Shown one piece after another: positions 8,972 to 17,847 of a stretch of DNA of 64,000 nucleotides. Where the stretch lies: assembly GCF_017948245.1 (NCBI RefSeq), contig NZ_CP072866.1:310001-374000 (forward strand), in the 5' to 3' direction. Origin of the DNA: Rhizobium sp. NLR16a. Its GTDB lineage: Bacteria > Pseudomonadota > Alphaproteobacteria > Rhizobiales > Rhizobiaceae. A program made the position numbers and the translations under genes. Each line of letters opens with the position of its first letter. The first letter of the stretch is position 1. Under the pieces are notes generated by a model. That model was not told where the DNA came from. It did not search any database and worked only from the letters and a program-made list of their open reading frames with translations.

Positions 8972-9307
8972 GGCTATTCAAGCAAAACGGCACAGCGGTT
9001 TTGCGTCTCTCATCCTGCGTGCATATCGGTTCCCTGTGTCGCAGGTCGTTCCCCCCATAAATAGAAGCCTTTCAATGGTTGGAAGGACTTGCGACAAAAT
9101 CTCATCCCTGCCTTCCAAAGCCATGTTGGCTGCCACTTGCTGGGATTCTGCAGTCGAGTCGAGGCTTTCCAGCACGACCCGACCCGGCGTGCGCTCGATT
9201 TGGCTAGCGCCTTGCTTTGATTTAAAAGGGTGGATCAGTCGCGCATAGAACGACGGAATAATTCCTGGGGCAAAAACTGAGCCGGGAAATGCGCGTGGGA
9301 CCGGCCC
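8972..9307. other. intergenic region between lrp-like gene and ABC ATPase gene
   Basis: This 336-base stretch lies between convergent genes. It begins with a small hairpin (8982-9004). Open frames on both strands across 8978-9248 give proteins without recognisable motifs, start signals or codon bias, so I regard them as chance. AT content is somewhat higher than around it. I see no mobile element. Confidence 0.4.
8982..9004 (+). terminator. hairpin after lrp-like gene, weak terminator
   Basis: GCAAAAC and GTTTTGC form a 7-base stem with a 9-base loop, 10 bases after the regulator stop. There is no T run after it, so termination would be weak or factor-dependent. The GCGGTTTTGCG part also resembles a fragment of the rhizobial intergenic repeat noted between groES and groEL. 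Confidence 0.35.
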
Positions 9308-10963
9308 TCAGTGCCGGCAATAGGCCCGTACTAGTTCCGGATCCTGCTGGAGCTCGTCGAGCCAGGCCGGATCAAGCGTCGGCACCGACGAGAAGAGCAG
9401 TTGCGAATAGGGATGCTGCGGCGCCTTCACCTTCGCGGGGCTGATTTCTTCGATCTTTCGGCCGCCATACATGACGACGATCTCGTCGCAGATCGCTTCC
9501 ACCACCGACAGATCGTGGCTGATGAAGATGTAGGAGAGGCCGAGTTCCCGCTGCAGTTCCTTGAGGAGATCGATCACGGCGGCAGCGACCACGGTGTCGA
9601 GCGCCGAGGTGATCTCGTCGCAGAGGATCAGCTTCGGATCGGCGGCGAGCGCCCGGGCGAAGTTGACGCGCTGCTTTTGCCCGCCCGAGAGTTCCCCCGG
9701 CCTGCGGTGGCGCAGGTTGCGGGGAAGGCGCACCATGTCGAGGAGTTCGTCGATCCGGGCATTTCGCGCCTGTCGATCCATGCGATGGTAAAAAACCAGC
9801 GGCCTGGCGAGGATGTCCTCGACGGATTTTGCCGGATTGAGCGCCGTATCGGCATATTGGAAGACGATCTGCATCTCGCGCAACTGATCACGTGAGCGCT
9901 CGCGAGCGCTGCGGCGCAGTTCCGTGCCGTCGAAGATGATCTTGCCGACGGCTGCCGGCAGGATGCCGGCAATGGTGCGGGCGAGCGTCGATTTACCGCA
10001 ACCGGATTCTCCGATGATGCCGAGGTTGCGCCCTTTTTCCACCGTCAGGCTCACATGCTCGACTGCGCGAACCAGGGGAAGGCCGTCGGCTTGGCGCTGT
10101 CCGTACCCAGCGACGAGATTTTCGATCGTCAGAAGCGGCGCCGTCGCGGCCTCTATTGCGCCCGCCGTGCCGCGCGATTTCGGCTCGAAGGCTGCAAGCA
10201 GTTCTCTGGTATAGGGATGCTTTGGATCGTTCAGAATCTCTTCGGTGGTGCCGGTTTCCTGGGTTTCTCCGCCTTTGAGAACGACGATGCGGTCGGCGAT
10301 CTGGGCGACGACGGCAAGGTCGTGCGAGACATAGACGCCCGATATGCCGCCTTTTTTCATCACCGATTTGAAAGCGCGCAGAACTTCGATCTGGGTCGTC
10401 ACGTCGAGCGCCGTTGTCGGCTCGTCGAAGATGACCAGAGTGGGATCGCCGATCAGCGCCATGGCGGCTGCAAGGCGCTGCAACTGGCCGCCGGAAACCT
10501 GGTGCGGGTACCGGCTGCCGATCGTCTCCGGTTCCGGTAGGGAAAGCGCCCGAAAGAGCTCGATAGCCCGGGCACGCGCATCTTCCGGCGACATCAGCTG
10601 ATGAATGCGGGTAACCTCGATCACCTGGTCCATGATCGATGTGGCCGGGTTGAAGGCAGCGGCGGCCGATTGCGGCACATAGGCGACTTGCGTGCCGCGC
10701 ACCTTGGCGCGCTGCTTCTCGCTGAGGGTGACCATGTCCTTGCCACCGACCGAAACGCTGCCGCCGGAGATGCGGCAGCCCGCGCGGGTATGGCCCATGA
10801 GCGTCAGGGCGATGGTCGTCTTCCCCGAGCCGCTCTCACCGATCAGCGCGACGATCTCGCCCTCGGCAATATCAAGACTGACACCCTTGATGATCTCGAC
10901 GCGTCGGCCGGAATCGGTGGTGGCCTCGACCTTCAGGTCACGAATTTCGATGAAATTGCTCAT
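9308..10963 (-). CDS. dipeptide/oligopeptide ABC transporter, fused double ATP-binding protein (DppD-DppF type)
   Basis: This 551-residue cytoplasmic protein carries two complete ABC ATPase domains. The first has Walker A GESGSGKT, signature VSGGQLQR and Walker B LVIFDEPTTAL. The second has GESGCGKS, LSGGQKQR and LILCDEITSAL. The fused arrangement replaces separate DppD and DppF subunits, as in E. coli YejF/GsiA-like importers. The start overlaps the stop of the permease gene upstream (TCAT on the plus strand at 10960-10963). It energises uptake of the ligand bound by the periplasmic protein encoded at 12847-14457. It is the last gene of the operon. Confidence 0.93.
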   Translation of the reverse strand: MSNFIEIRDLKVEATTDSGRRVEIIKGVSLDIAEGEIVALIGESGSGKTTIALTLMGHTRAGCRISGGSVSVGGKDMVTLSEKQRAKVRGTQVAYVPQSAAAAFNPATSIMDQVIEVTRIHQLMSPEDARARAIELFRALSLPEPETIGSRYPHQVSGGQLQRLAAAMALIGDPTLVIFDEPTTALDVTTQIEVLRAFKSVMKKGGISGVYVSHDLAVVAQIADRIVVLKGGETQETGTTEEILNDPKHPYTRELLAAFEPKSRGTAGAIEAATAPLLTIENLVAGYGQRQADGLPLVRAVEHVSLTVEKGRNLGIIGESGCGKSTLARTIAGILPAAVGKIIFDGTELRRSARERSRDQLREMQIVFQYADTALNPAKSVEDILARPLVFYHRMDRQARNARIDELLDMVRLPRNLRHRRPGELSGGQKQRVNFARALAADPKLILCDEITSALDTVVAAAVIDLLKELQRELGLSYIFISHDLSVVEAICDEIVVMYGGRKIEEISPAKVKAPQHPYSQLLFSSVPTLDPAWLDELQQDPELVRAYCRH

Positions 10964-11826
10964 GACGGGCTCCGGTCGCGAATCTTCTGCGGCAGGTTGT
11001 CGATCAGCAGATTGACGCTGATCGTGAGGCTGGCGATGGCAAGTGAGGGGAACATCACCGCCGGCGCGCCGAATGGCAGGCCACCGATATTCTCGCGCAC
11101 GAGCGCACCCCAGTCGGCATAGGGCGGCTGGACGCCGAGGCCCAGGAAGGACAGTCCCGACAGCAGCAGAACAATGAAGACGAAACGAATGCCGAGATCG
11201 GCAAGCACCGGCCCGACGATGTTGGGCAGGATTTCCGAGCGAATGAGATAGAGGGTGCTTTCACCGCGGATGCGCGCGACGGTGATGAAATCCATCGTAT
11301 TGATGTTGACGGCGAGCGCCCGGGCGAAGCGGTAGGAGCCAGGGATGTAGATCACCGACAGCGTCAGGATCAGAACCGGGATCGAAGAGCCGACCGCGGC
11401 GACCACCACCAGACCGAAAAGCTTGCTCGGAATGGAATTCATGGCATCGAGGAAGCGGCTGAGGATCGTGTCGAGCCAACCGCCGGCGACCGCCGCGATC
11501 ATGCCGAGCACCACACCGCTGAAGCAGGCGATCGTTACCGCCGCGAGCGAGATGCCGACCGTATAACGCGCGCCCATCAGAATCCGCGACAGCATATCGC
11601 GGCCGAGATAATCAGAGCCCAGCCAGAGCTCCCGGCTCATCGGGCCGAAATAATCGAGATCGACAATTTCGCCGATGGGATAAGGGATAATCAATGGCGC
11701 GAAGATCGCGACGAGCGCCCAAGCGAGGATGACGATCAGGCCGATCGCTCCGACGAGGTTGAAGCGATAACCAAGCCGGGTTCCGGGCAGCCGGGCGGAA
11801 GTGGTCTCGGAGCTGGTCATGGTCAT
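10960..11826 (-). CDS. dipeptide-type ABC transporter permease (DppC type)
   Basis: This is a 288-residue integral membrane protein of the DppC/OppC family. It has an N-terminal transmembrane segment (LVGAIGLIVILAWALVAIFAPLI), the LGSDYLGRDMLSRILMGAR block usual in DppC proteins, and the ATPase-contact loop of the BPD_transp_1 domain. I place the start at the ATG at 11826, which overlaps the stop of the upstream permease gene (ATGA). A longer in-frame extension would overlap that gene fully and encodes low-complexity sequence. It pairs with the DppB-type subunit to form the channel. Confidence 0.92.
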   Translation of the reverse strand: MTMTSSETTSARLPGTRLGYRFNLVGAIGLIVILAWALVAIFAPLIIPYPIGEIVDLDYFGPMSRELWLGSDYLGRDMLSRILMGARYTVGISLAAVTIACFSGVVLGMIAAVAGGWLDTILSRFLDAMNSIPSKLFGLVVVAAVGSSIPVLILTLSVIYIPGSYRFARALAVNINTMDFITVARIRGESTLYLIRSEILPNIVGPVLADLGIRFVFIVLLLSGLSFLGLGVQPPYADWGALVRENIGGLPFGAPAVMFPSLAIASLTISVNLLIDNLPQKIRDRSPS

Positions 11827-12773
11827 CGGAGCCTCGGATTGGAAAGAATGGCGATGATATCGGCGATGGTGATCAGCAGCAGATAGCCAAGACAGAAGAT
11901 CATCGCGCAGCTCTGGATCAGCGGCAGGTCGCGGGTGGCTACGGCGTCCAGCATCAGCTTGGCGATACCGGGGTAGTTGAAGATGGTCTCGACGATGATG
12001 ACACCCCCGAGCAGATAGGAGAGCGACAGCGCGACAGCATTGACGATCGGGCCGAGAGCATTCGGCAGCGCATGGCGAAAGACTATACGCGGCCGGGAGG
12101 CGCCCTTGAGCAACGCCATCTCGACATAGGGCGTGTTGAGCGTCTCGATCACCGCTGCACGCGTCATACGGATCATCTGGGCCGAGACGACGAAGGTGAG
12201 CGTGATCACCGGCATGGCATAGACGCGCAACAGGTCGCTCAGACTGTGGACCTCGTTGGCCAAGGAGAGCGCCGGCAGCCATTTCAGGTAGACGGCGAAG
12301 ATGAGCGCGGCGGAGGTCGCGACCATGAATTCCGGCACCGAGATGACACCGATGGTGATTACGGTGACGATCCGGTCGTAAAGAGTGCCGCGCAGCATTG
12401 CCGCGGTGATCCCGAGTGTCAGCGCAATCGGCACGGAGAACAGCGCGGTGACGCCGGCAAGTTTCAGCGTATTAATGAAGCGGCCGGCAATCAGGGCAGC
12501 GACCGGCATTTCGTTGGCATAGGACGTGCCGAGGTCGCCCTGCAAAAGACCGATGATCCAGCGCAGGAAACGAAAGAGGGCCGGCTCGTCAAGATGCATG
12601 GCCTTGCGCAGCCCTTCGACGGCTTCCGGCGTGGCGGCCTGACCGAGCAGGATCGTCGCCGTATCCCCCGGCAGGAGCGTTGTTGCGAAGAAGACCGCGA
12701 AAGAGACGATCAGCAGTGTGATCACGGCGACGAACAATCTGCTCAGCACAAGGGATAAGACCTGGTTGTTCAC
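11823..12773 (-). CDS. dipeptide-type ABC transporter permease (DppB type)
   Basis: This 316-residue inner-membrane permease shows the DppB N-terminal pattern (first helix LFVAVITLLIVSFAVFFATTLLPGD, then a block with LGQAATPEAVEGLRKAMHLDEP) and the coupling-loop region ALPNALGPIVNAVALSLSYLLGG. The GTG at 12773 is chosen because GGGGAG lies just upstream and the membrane segment begins soon after; upstream in-frame ATGs run through the terminator-like hairpin and the preceding gene. It forms the importer channel with the DppC-type subunit encoded downstream. Confidence 0.91.
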   Translation of the reverse strand: MNNQVLSLVLSRLFVAVITLLIVSFAVFFATTLLPGDTATILLGQAATPEAVEGLRKAMHLDEPALFRFLRWIIGLLQGDLGTSYANEMPVAALIAGRFINTLKLAGVTALFSVPIALTLGITAAMLRGTLYDRIVTVITIGVISVPEFMVATSAALIFAVYLKWLPALSLANEVHSLSDLLRVYAMPVITLTFVVSAQMIRMTRAAVIETLNTPYVEMALLKGASRPRIVFRHALPNALGPIVNAVALSLSYLLGGVIIVETIFNYPGIAKLMLDAVATRDLPLIQSCAMIFCLGYLLLITIADIIAILSNPRLR

Positions 12774-12805
12774 GGGTGGCTCCCCTTTCGTCTCGGTCGG
12801 TTTCG

Positions 12806-12840
12806 AAAGAACCGGGGCTGGGCCGCAGCCCCGGTTCTTT
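12806..12840. terminator. strong hairpin between binding-protein and permease genes
   Basis: AAAGAACCGGGGCTG and CAGCCCCGGTTCTTT form a perfect 15-base stem with a 5-base loop, ending in a T run on both strands. Its position between the binding-protein stop and the permease start fits a partial terminator or RNA-stabilising hairpin that keeps binding protein more abundant than membrane subunits, as in many ABC operons. Confidence 0.8.
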
Positions 12841-12846
12841 AATCTA

Positions 12847-14457
12847 TCAGGCTTCAAGCCAGACGTATTCGGCAAAGGCATATCCCATCTGGCCGCCGAG
12901 CGGGTTGGGCTCCAGACCCTTGAGTTTGGCAGTGGTGGCGTCGACATTCGAGAGATAAGCCGGAATGATCGTGCCGGCTTCATTGGCAATCATCGCCTGC
13001 ATCTCGTCATAGATTGCCTTGCGCTTTTCCTGGTCGAGCGACCCGCGTGCTTCGATCAGCATCTTGTCGAACTTTTCCGACTTGTACTGGCTCTCATTCC
13101 AGGGAGCCTGCGAGGAATAAAGCAGCGAGAACAGGATGTCGGGGGTAGGACGTGGATTGATATTGCCGAAATGGATCGGCGCCTTGAGCCAATAATTGTC
13201 CCAGTAACCGTCGGAGGGAACCCGCTGGACATCGAGCTTGAGGCCGATCTCGGCGCCTGACGCCTGAATGATCATCGCCATGTCGATCGACGAGTTTGCC
13301 GCCTCGGAGGCGATCACGGGAATGGATTGACCGAGCACGCCAGCCTTGTCGAAGTGGAATTTCGCCTTGTCCGGATCGAAGGCGCGCGGCTTCAGATCGG
13401 CGTTGCGGTAATAGTTGACGGGGGAAACCGGCTGGTCGTTGCCGATCTCACCGAGGCCACGAAGCGCCGATTTGACGATCTGTTCGCGGTTGACGAGATA
13501 CTTCATGCCCTCGATGAAGTCCCGCTTGTTGCCGGGATTCATGTCCAGCCGCATGTTGAGGTTGGTGTAGTTGCCGGACGTCGTCTTCGACAAGGTGAAG
13601 CCGTCACCCTGGGCTTCGACAAGGCGCATCGAGCGTGGATTGATCGAGGCTGCGAGGTGGATATCGCCTGATAGCAGGGCGTTGACGCGGGCATTGTCGT
13701 CGCTGATGGCGAAATATTCGAAGGAATCGACGTTGGGGCCGGATTTCCAGTAGTTCTTGTTCTTGATCCCGACGGAACGAACGCCCGGCTCGAAGACTTC
13801 CCTGACGAAAGCGCCGGTGCCGTTGGCCTTGGTGAAATCGGTCGTCCCGTCGGCAACGATCATGAAGTGGTGCATCGACAGGATGGTCGGCAGGTCGGCA
13901 TTCGGATCGGCAAGCGTGATCTCGACGGTCTGCTTGTCGATAGCCTTGAAGCCGGTCATCTGGGCGGCGATCTTGGCAACCTTCGAACCGACGGACGGGT
14001 CGAGATGGCGCTTCAGCGAGAAGACGACGTCTTCAGCCGTCAGCGGTTTGCCGTCATGGAAAGTGACGCCCTTCTTCAGCTTGACGGTCCAGGTCTTGGC
14101 ATCCTTGGATTCGATCGCCTCGGCAAGCTCCATCTGCGGCGTACCGCTCTTGTCGAGGAAGGTGAGGCGGTTATAGAAGGAGCAGCAGCGGACATAGTCG
14201 GTAGAGAGCGACGCCTTTGCTGGGTCGAGTGTATCAGCCGTCGACGACGACCAGCCGGCCGCCTTGAGTGCTCCACCGGCAACGGGCGTCGCAGCGAGCG
14301 CCTTGCCGGCGCGGCCGAGCACAAGTCCGCCGGCCGACATGGCAACGCCGCCCGCAAGCATCATATGCAGCAATTCGCGACGGGTTGCGCCACGACGGAT
14401 GGCGGTTTCGATCATGGCGTCGTCGGATCTGGTCCAATTGGTGATCTTGTTGTTCAT
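12847..14457 (-). CDS. ABC transporter substrate-binding protein, peptide/nickel family (SBP_bac_5)
   Basis: This 536-residue periplasmic protein belongs to the DppA/OppA family (cluster C). The N-terminus holds a probable twin-arginine signal, TRRELLHMMLAGG at about 25-37, ending near ALA at residue 55, so it may be exported folded. KTWTVKLKKGVTFHDGKPLTAEDVVFS is the family hallmark region (about 130-155). The ATG at 14457 follows an AAGGGG; earlier in-frame starts would overlap the HAD gene. It is the first transporter gene and determines specificity. The linked aminotransferase, HAD and acetyltransferase genes suggest an amine- or amino-acid-containing ligand rather than ordinary peptides. 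Confidence 0.92.
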   Translation of the reverse strand: MNNKITNWTRSDDAMIETAIRRGATRRELLHMMLAGGVAMSAGGLVLGRAGKALAATPVAGGALKAAGWSSSTADTLDPAKASLSTDYVRCCSFYNRLTFLDKSGTPQMELAEAIESKDAKTWTVKLKKGVTFHDGKPLTAEDVVFSLKRHLDPSVGSKVAKIAAQMTGFKAIDKQTVEITLADPNADLPTILSMHHFMIVADGTTDFTKANGTGAFVREVFEPGVRSVGIKNKNYWKSGPNVDSFEYFAISDDNARVNALLSGDIHLAASINPRSMRLVEAQGDGFTLSKTTSGNYTNLNMRLDMNPGNKRDFIEGMKYLVNREQIVKSALRGLGEIGNDQPVSPVNYYRNADLKPRAFDPDKAKFHFDKAGVLGQSIPVIASEAANSSIDMAMIIQASGAEIGLKLDVQRVPSDGYWDNYWLKAPIHFGNINPRPTPDILFSLLYSSQAPWNESQYKSEKFDKMLIEARGSLDQEKRKAIYDEMQAMIANEAGTIIPAYLSNVDATTAKLKGLEPNPLGGQMGYAFAEYVWLEA

Positions 14458-14519
14458 CTCATTCCCCTTTTCCTCTGTGACGGGCCGCCTTAGTGGCGGG
14501 CCCGATCCGGCTTTAAAAG

Positions 14520-15233
14520 TTAGGCGCGCGCGGCGGCCACGGCCTCTGCAAGGTCGGCCATCGACGTGAAATGATAGTCGGGTGCGGTGAACTCGGCCGG
14601 CTCGATCGTGCCGCCGTAGCCCTTCTGGGCATGCCGCCGCTCGATCCAGCAATTGACCAGGCCGAGTTTCCTGGACACCCCGATATCGTGGTACTGGCTC
14701 TGGGCGACATGCAGGATTTCATCTTTCGAATGCCCTTCCGAAGCGATGTAGGCGAAGACTTGCTCGAAGAAGGCCGGGTCGGGTTTCTCGGTCCCCGTAT
14801 CGTCGGCGGTGAAGGCCGCGTGGAAGGGATTGCCGAGCTCCTTCTGGAAGAATTCGAATGCCCAGCGGCGGGCGTTGGTCATCGCTACGAGGCGGTAATC
14901 TTTTGCGAGCTCTGCCAGTGCTGTGGCGCTGTCGGTGAAACCCTTCCAGCTCTTTGCCGAGTCCCGCAGTCGTTCGCCGTATTGGCGATCGGCCGGCAGG
15001 TCGAGCTTCGGCGCGATCGCGAGATAGACGCGCACGAGATCGTCGGGAAAGAGGTCGGCGTCGTCGGAGTAGCGGACCTCGCGGTAGAGGCTGAGCGCCC
15101 GCTCGCCATCGATTTCATTTCCCGTTTCGGCCGCGATCTCGGCAAGACAAGTCTTGAGACCGCCCTCGAAATCGATGAGCGTGCCGACGACGTCGAAGGT
15201 CAGGTATTTGAATTCCGAAAGGCTCTTGCTCAC
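14520..15233 (-). CDS. HAD-superfamily hydrolase (haloacid dehalogenase-like)
   Basis: This is a 237-residue cytoplasmic HAD protein. Motif I is TFDVVGTLID, where the first Asp is the nucleophile and the residue two further on is Val, neither the Asp of phosphatases nor the Tyr of L-2-haloacid dehalogenases. Motif II is AMTNARR, and motif III/IV lies around GTEKPDPAFFEQV and VAQSQYHDIG. It lies 62 bases upstream of the transporter binding-protein gene. A second HAD gene of the same type occurs at 22935-23603 next to another amine-oxidising enzyme. Activity on phosphate esters or on halo or other leaving groups cannot be decided. Confidence 0.85.
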   Translation of the reverse strand: MSKSLSEFKYLTFDVVGTLIDFEGGLKTCLAEIAAETGNEIDGERALSLYREVRYSDDADLFPDDLVRVYLAIAPKLDLPADRQYGERLRDSAKSWKGFTDSATALAELAKDYRLVAMTNARRWAFEFFQKELGNPFHAAFTADDTGTEKPDPAFFEQVFAYIASEGHSKDEILHVAQSQYHDIGVSRKLGLVNCWIERRHAQKGYGGTIEPAEFTAPDYHFTSMADLAEAVAAARA

Positions 15234-15454
15234 GTGAATTCCCCAGTGTTCGGCCCCAATCGGAGCGCGGCTTCTCGAAGAAGAATTTTCTGTTCCGCCG
15301 GCGGTCTCGTTGTCCCGCTCTTGTCTGGAACGCTCGCATCCGCCGGTTCCAGGTCTTTTCTTGATTTCAGTTTGTCACCTGCGCTGCGCCGGATTCTCCG
15401 AAAAGGCGCCATGAGGCGGCACAAAATACCGAATCTCGCTGTTTCGCGATATTC

Positions 15455-16831
15455 TCAGGCCCGCAGCGCCCGACGCACATCCGGGTCCTCCAACGTCTCG
15501 TCGAGCGTCATACGGGTGCGCTCGACGATTGCGTCGATCTCCGTTTCAGTGCAGCACAGCGGCGGGGCATAACCAAGCACACCATTGCCGAACGCGCGGA
15601 TGACGAGGCCGTTTTCCCAGGCGCGATCGAAGATGCGGCGCGCCGGTTCGGCCGATGCCGGCAGCGGTGTCTTGTTCACCTTGTCTACCACAAGCTCGAT
15701 GGCAGCAAGCATGCCGCGCCCGCGGACATCGCCGACGAGCGGGTGATCCCTCAGCGAGTCCAGGCCCTGCATCAGCCGCCTCCCGGCCTTGACTCCATTG
15801 TCGAGAAGGCCGTTTTCGTAGAGTTTCAACACTTCGAGGCCGACGGCGGCGCTGACAGGGTGGGCCGAATAGGTGTAGCCATGGCCAATCGCGCTGGCAC
15901 CCGCCCCGTCGGCAATCGTCTCATAGACGTGATCGGCCATGAAAACGGCGCCCATCGGCACGTAGCCTGAGGTGAGGCCCTTGGCGGCTGTCATGAGGTC
16001 AGGCACGACCCCTTCCTCACTGCAGGCAAAAAGCGGCCCGGTCCGGCCAAAGCCGGTGATCACCTCATCGGCGACAAAAAGGATGTCGTGCTCGCGGCAG
16101 AATTCCCGCATCGCCTTGAGCCAGCCTTTCGGCGGCACAAGCACGCCCCCCGAACCCTGGATCGGTTCGACGTAGAAGGCGGCGACGCGTTCGGGCCCGA
16201 TCGCCTCGACCTTGCTTTTCAGTGCCACGAGCGAGGCCTCAATGATCGCCTGCGGGCTGTCGCCGACTGGATTGCGGTAGGCGTAATGCGACGGAATTTT
16301 ATGCTGCCAGTCGAAAGGAAGGCCGAAGCCGGCATGGAAGGCTGGCAAGGCGGTGAGGCCCGCGCCCACCGTCGAGGAGCCGTGATAGCCCTGTTCGACC
16401 GAAATGAACTGATCGCGTTCGGGCCGCCCTCGAGCATTCCAGTAGTAGCGGATGAAGCGGATCGTGCTATCCACCGCATCTGAGCCGCCGAGCGTGAAAT
16501 AAACATGGTTCAGATCGCCCGGCGCCCGGTCGGCAAGCTCTCCGGCGAGTCGGATCGCAGGCTCGGAGCCGAGGCCGAAATAGGCGGTCGCATAGGGAAG
16601 CTCCCGCATCTGCCGGGCCGCCGCCTCGACAATGCTCTCGTGGCCGTAACCGGCATTGACGCACCAGAGGCCGGCGAAACCGTCGATCAGTTGTTTGCCC
16701 GAGGCGTCGGTGACCGTTGCTCCCTTGGCCGAGGCCAGCACCCGTACGCCATGCTTTTCATGGCTGCGGTAGGATGCCACCGGATGAATGAGATGGGCGC
16801 GATCGAGTTCGATGAGCGAATTGCTGTACAT
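15455..16831 (-). CDS. class III (omega) aminotransferase
   Basis: This 458-residue PLP enzyme is of the class III aminotransferase family, which includes omega-amino acid:pyruvate and diamine aminotransferases. FAGLWCVNAGYGH near the N-terminus is the pattern of omega-amine:pyruvate enzymes. ADEVITGFGRTGPLFA holds the Asp that contacts the PLP ring, and TAAKGLTSGYVPMGA holds the Schiff-base Lys. It removes a terminal amino group to give an aldehyde. It starts 12 bases after the acetyltransferase gene ends and is followed by the HAD and importer genes, pointing to an amine or beta/gamma-amino acid brought in by the importer. Confidence 0.92.
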   Translation of the reverse strand: MYSNSLIELDRAHLIHPVASYRSHEKHGVRVLASAKGATVTDASGKQLIDGFAGLWCVNAGYGHESIVEAAARQMRELPYATAYFGLGSEPAIRLAGELADRAPGDLNHVYFTLGGSDAVDSTIRFIRYYWNARGRPERDQFISVEQGYHGSSTVGAGLTALPAFHAGFGLPFDWQHKIPSHYAYRNPVGDSPQAIIEASLVALKSKVEAIGPERVAAFYVEPIQGSGGVLVPPKGWLKAMREFCREHDILFVADEVITGFGRTGPLFACSEEGVVPDLMTAAKGLTSGYVPMGAVFMADHVYETIADGAGASAIGHGYTYSAHPVSAAVGLEVLKLYENGLLDNGVKAGRRLMQGLDSLRDHPLVGDVRGRGMLAAIELVVDKVNKTPLPASAEPARRIFDRAWENGLVIRAFGNGVLGYAPPLCCTETEIDAIVERTRMTLDETLEDPDVRRALRA

Positions 16832-16843
16832 GGGATCTCCGGA

Positions 16844-17680
16844 TCAGCCGAGGGCCTGACTGGCAAGGGCAAAGTTGGTAGCGGTCCGGGCGGCGACGTC
16901 GCCGGCCGATGGCTTTCTCATAACGATGCCACCGCCGACATGGGCGAGCCCCAGCGTGACCAGCCATGGAGAGAGTCCGGTTTCGGCAGTCGTATCCACC
17001 CGCAGGAACCGTCCTGCCCGTGCGGCGATGTGATGTTCGATGAGCTTGCGCGCGTCTTCGATATCCGCGGCGACCACGGGTCCGATCACCTCACCGCGAC
17101 CGAAGGGACGCAGGCAGGCGAAACCAGAGACACCGCCGTCGCGGCGAATGACGGCGAATTCGCCGATCCTTGCGAGATAGGAGATGAGCTTTTCTCGGTC
17201 GGCGCCGAAGGCAAGGCGGTCCACCCCAATGATGGCCGGGAGATCGTCGGCGGTGGCAGCGCTCGTGCCGGCCGGCGCGCCGATTTCTCCGACAAGGCCT
17301 TGGTGCTGCAGCACGGTCCCGGTTTCATGAAAGCCAAGCTTCTCGTAGAGCGGTAGGCCCACCGTTGTCGCGACCAGCCGCAGCGGCCGGTCGCCTGCGA
17401 TCCGCAAGGCGGCTTCCATCAGCCTGCGGCCGAGGCCACGGCCGCGCATGGTTTCGTCGACGATGACCATGTTGATGGTCGCGCAATCTTGCCTGTAGGG
17501 TGTGACGAGGATGGTGCCGACGACCCTGTGGTCCTCGATCGCGACCACGCCCTCGCTCAACGCGAGCGCCATCTGCCAGTCTTCCCGCCGATGCGGCCAG
17601 CCCGCCTGTCTGGAGAGCGCAACAGCGCCTTCCAGATGGTCTGGACTGAATGCAGCGATTTCGATCTGACGAGTTTGCAT
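16844..17680 (-). CDS. two-domain GNAT acetyltransferase (GNAT + YitH-like C-terminal domain)
   Basis: This is a 278-residue protein. The N-terminal GNAT domain has the acetyl-CoA loop RGRGLG within VDETMRGRGLGRRLMEAAL. The C-terminal half, with FGRGEVIGPVVAADIEDA, resembles the YitH-type Acetyltransf_18 domain. I chose the ATG at 17680 because AAGGAC is 6-7 bases upstream; an ATG at 17695 is possible. It shares WPHRREDWQ, FGRG-VxGPVVAA and the C-terminal SQALG with the protein encoded at 31978-32880, so the two are paralogues. It is co-directional with and just upstream of the aminotransferase gene, so it may acetylate or protect an amine intermediate. The acceptor is unknown. Confidence 0.85.
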   Translation of the reverse strand: MQTRQIEIAAFSPDHLEGAVALSRQAGWPHRREDWQMALALSEGVVAIEDHRVVGTILVTPYRQDCATINMVIVDETMRGRGLGRRLMEAALRIAGDRPLRLVATTVGLPLYEKLGFHETGTVLQHQGLVGEIGAPAGTSAATADDLPAIIGVDRLAFGADREKLISYLARIGEFAVIRRDGGVSGFACLRPFGRGEVIGPVVAADIEDARKLIEHHIAARAGRFLRVDTTAETGLSPWLVTLGLAHVGGGIVMRKPSAGDVAARTATNFALASQALG

Positions 17681-17847
17681 CGGGCCGTCCTTCATGTCGT
17701 GCCCGCAAGTCTGCCGGAACCCCGGCGGGCAGATCGTCTGAAGGCCGCGGTTCAGGCGGTATCTTATGGCTTTACCTCGGCGGACCGCCGCATCTTATGC
17801 TGGAGCCGATCGATATATTCCATCGGGATGCTCCATGGCTGGTGGGA

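Noticed and set aside
8978..9248. Small open frames on both strands in the 8972-9307 gap
   Set aside because: No ribosome sites, codon bias or recognisable protein pattern on either strand.
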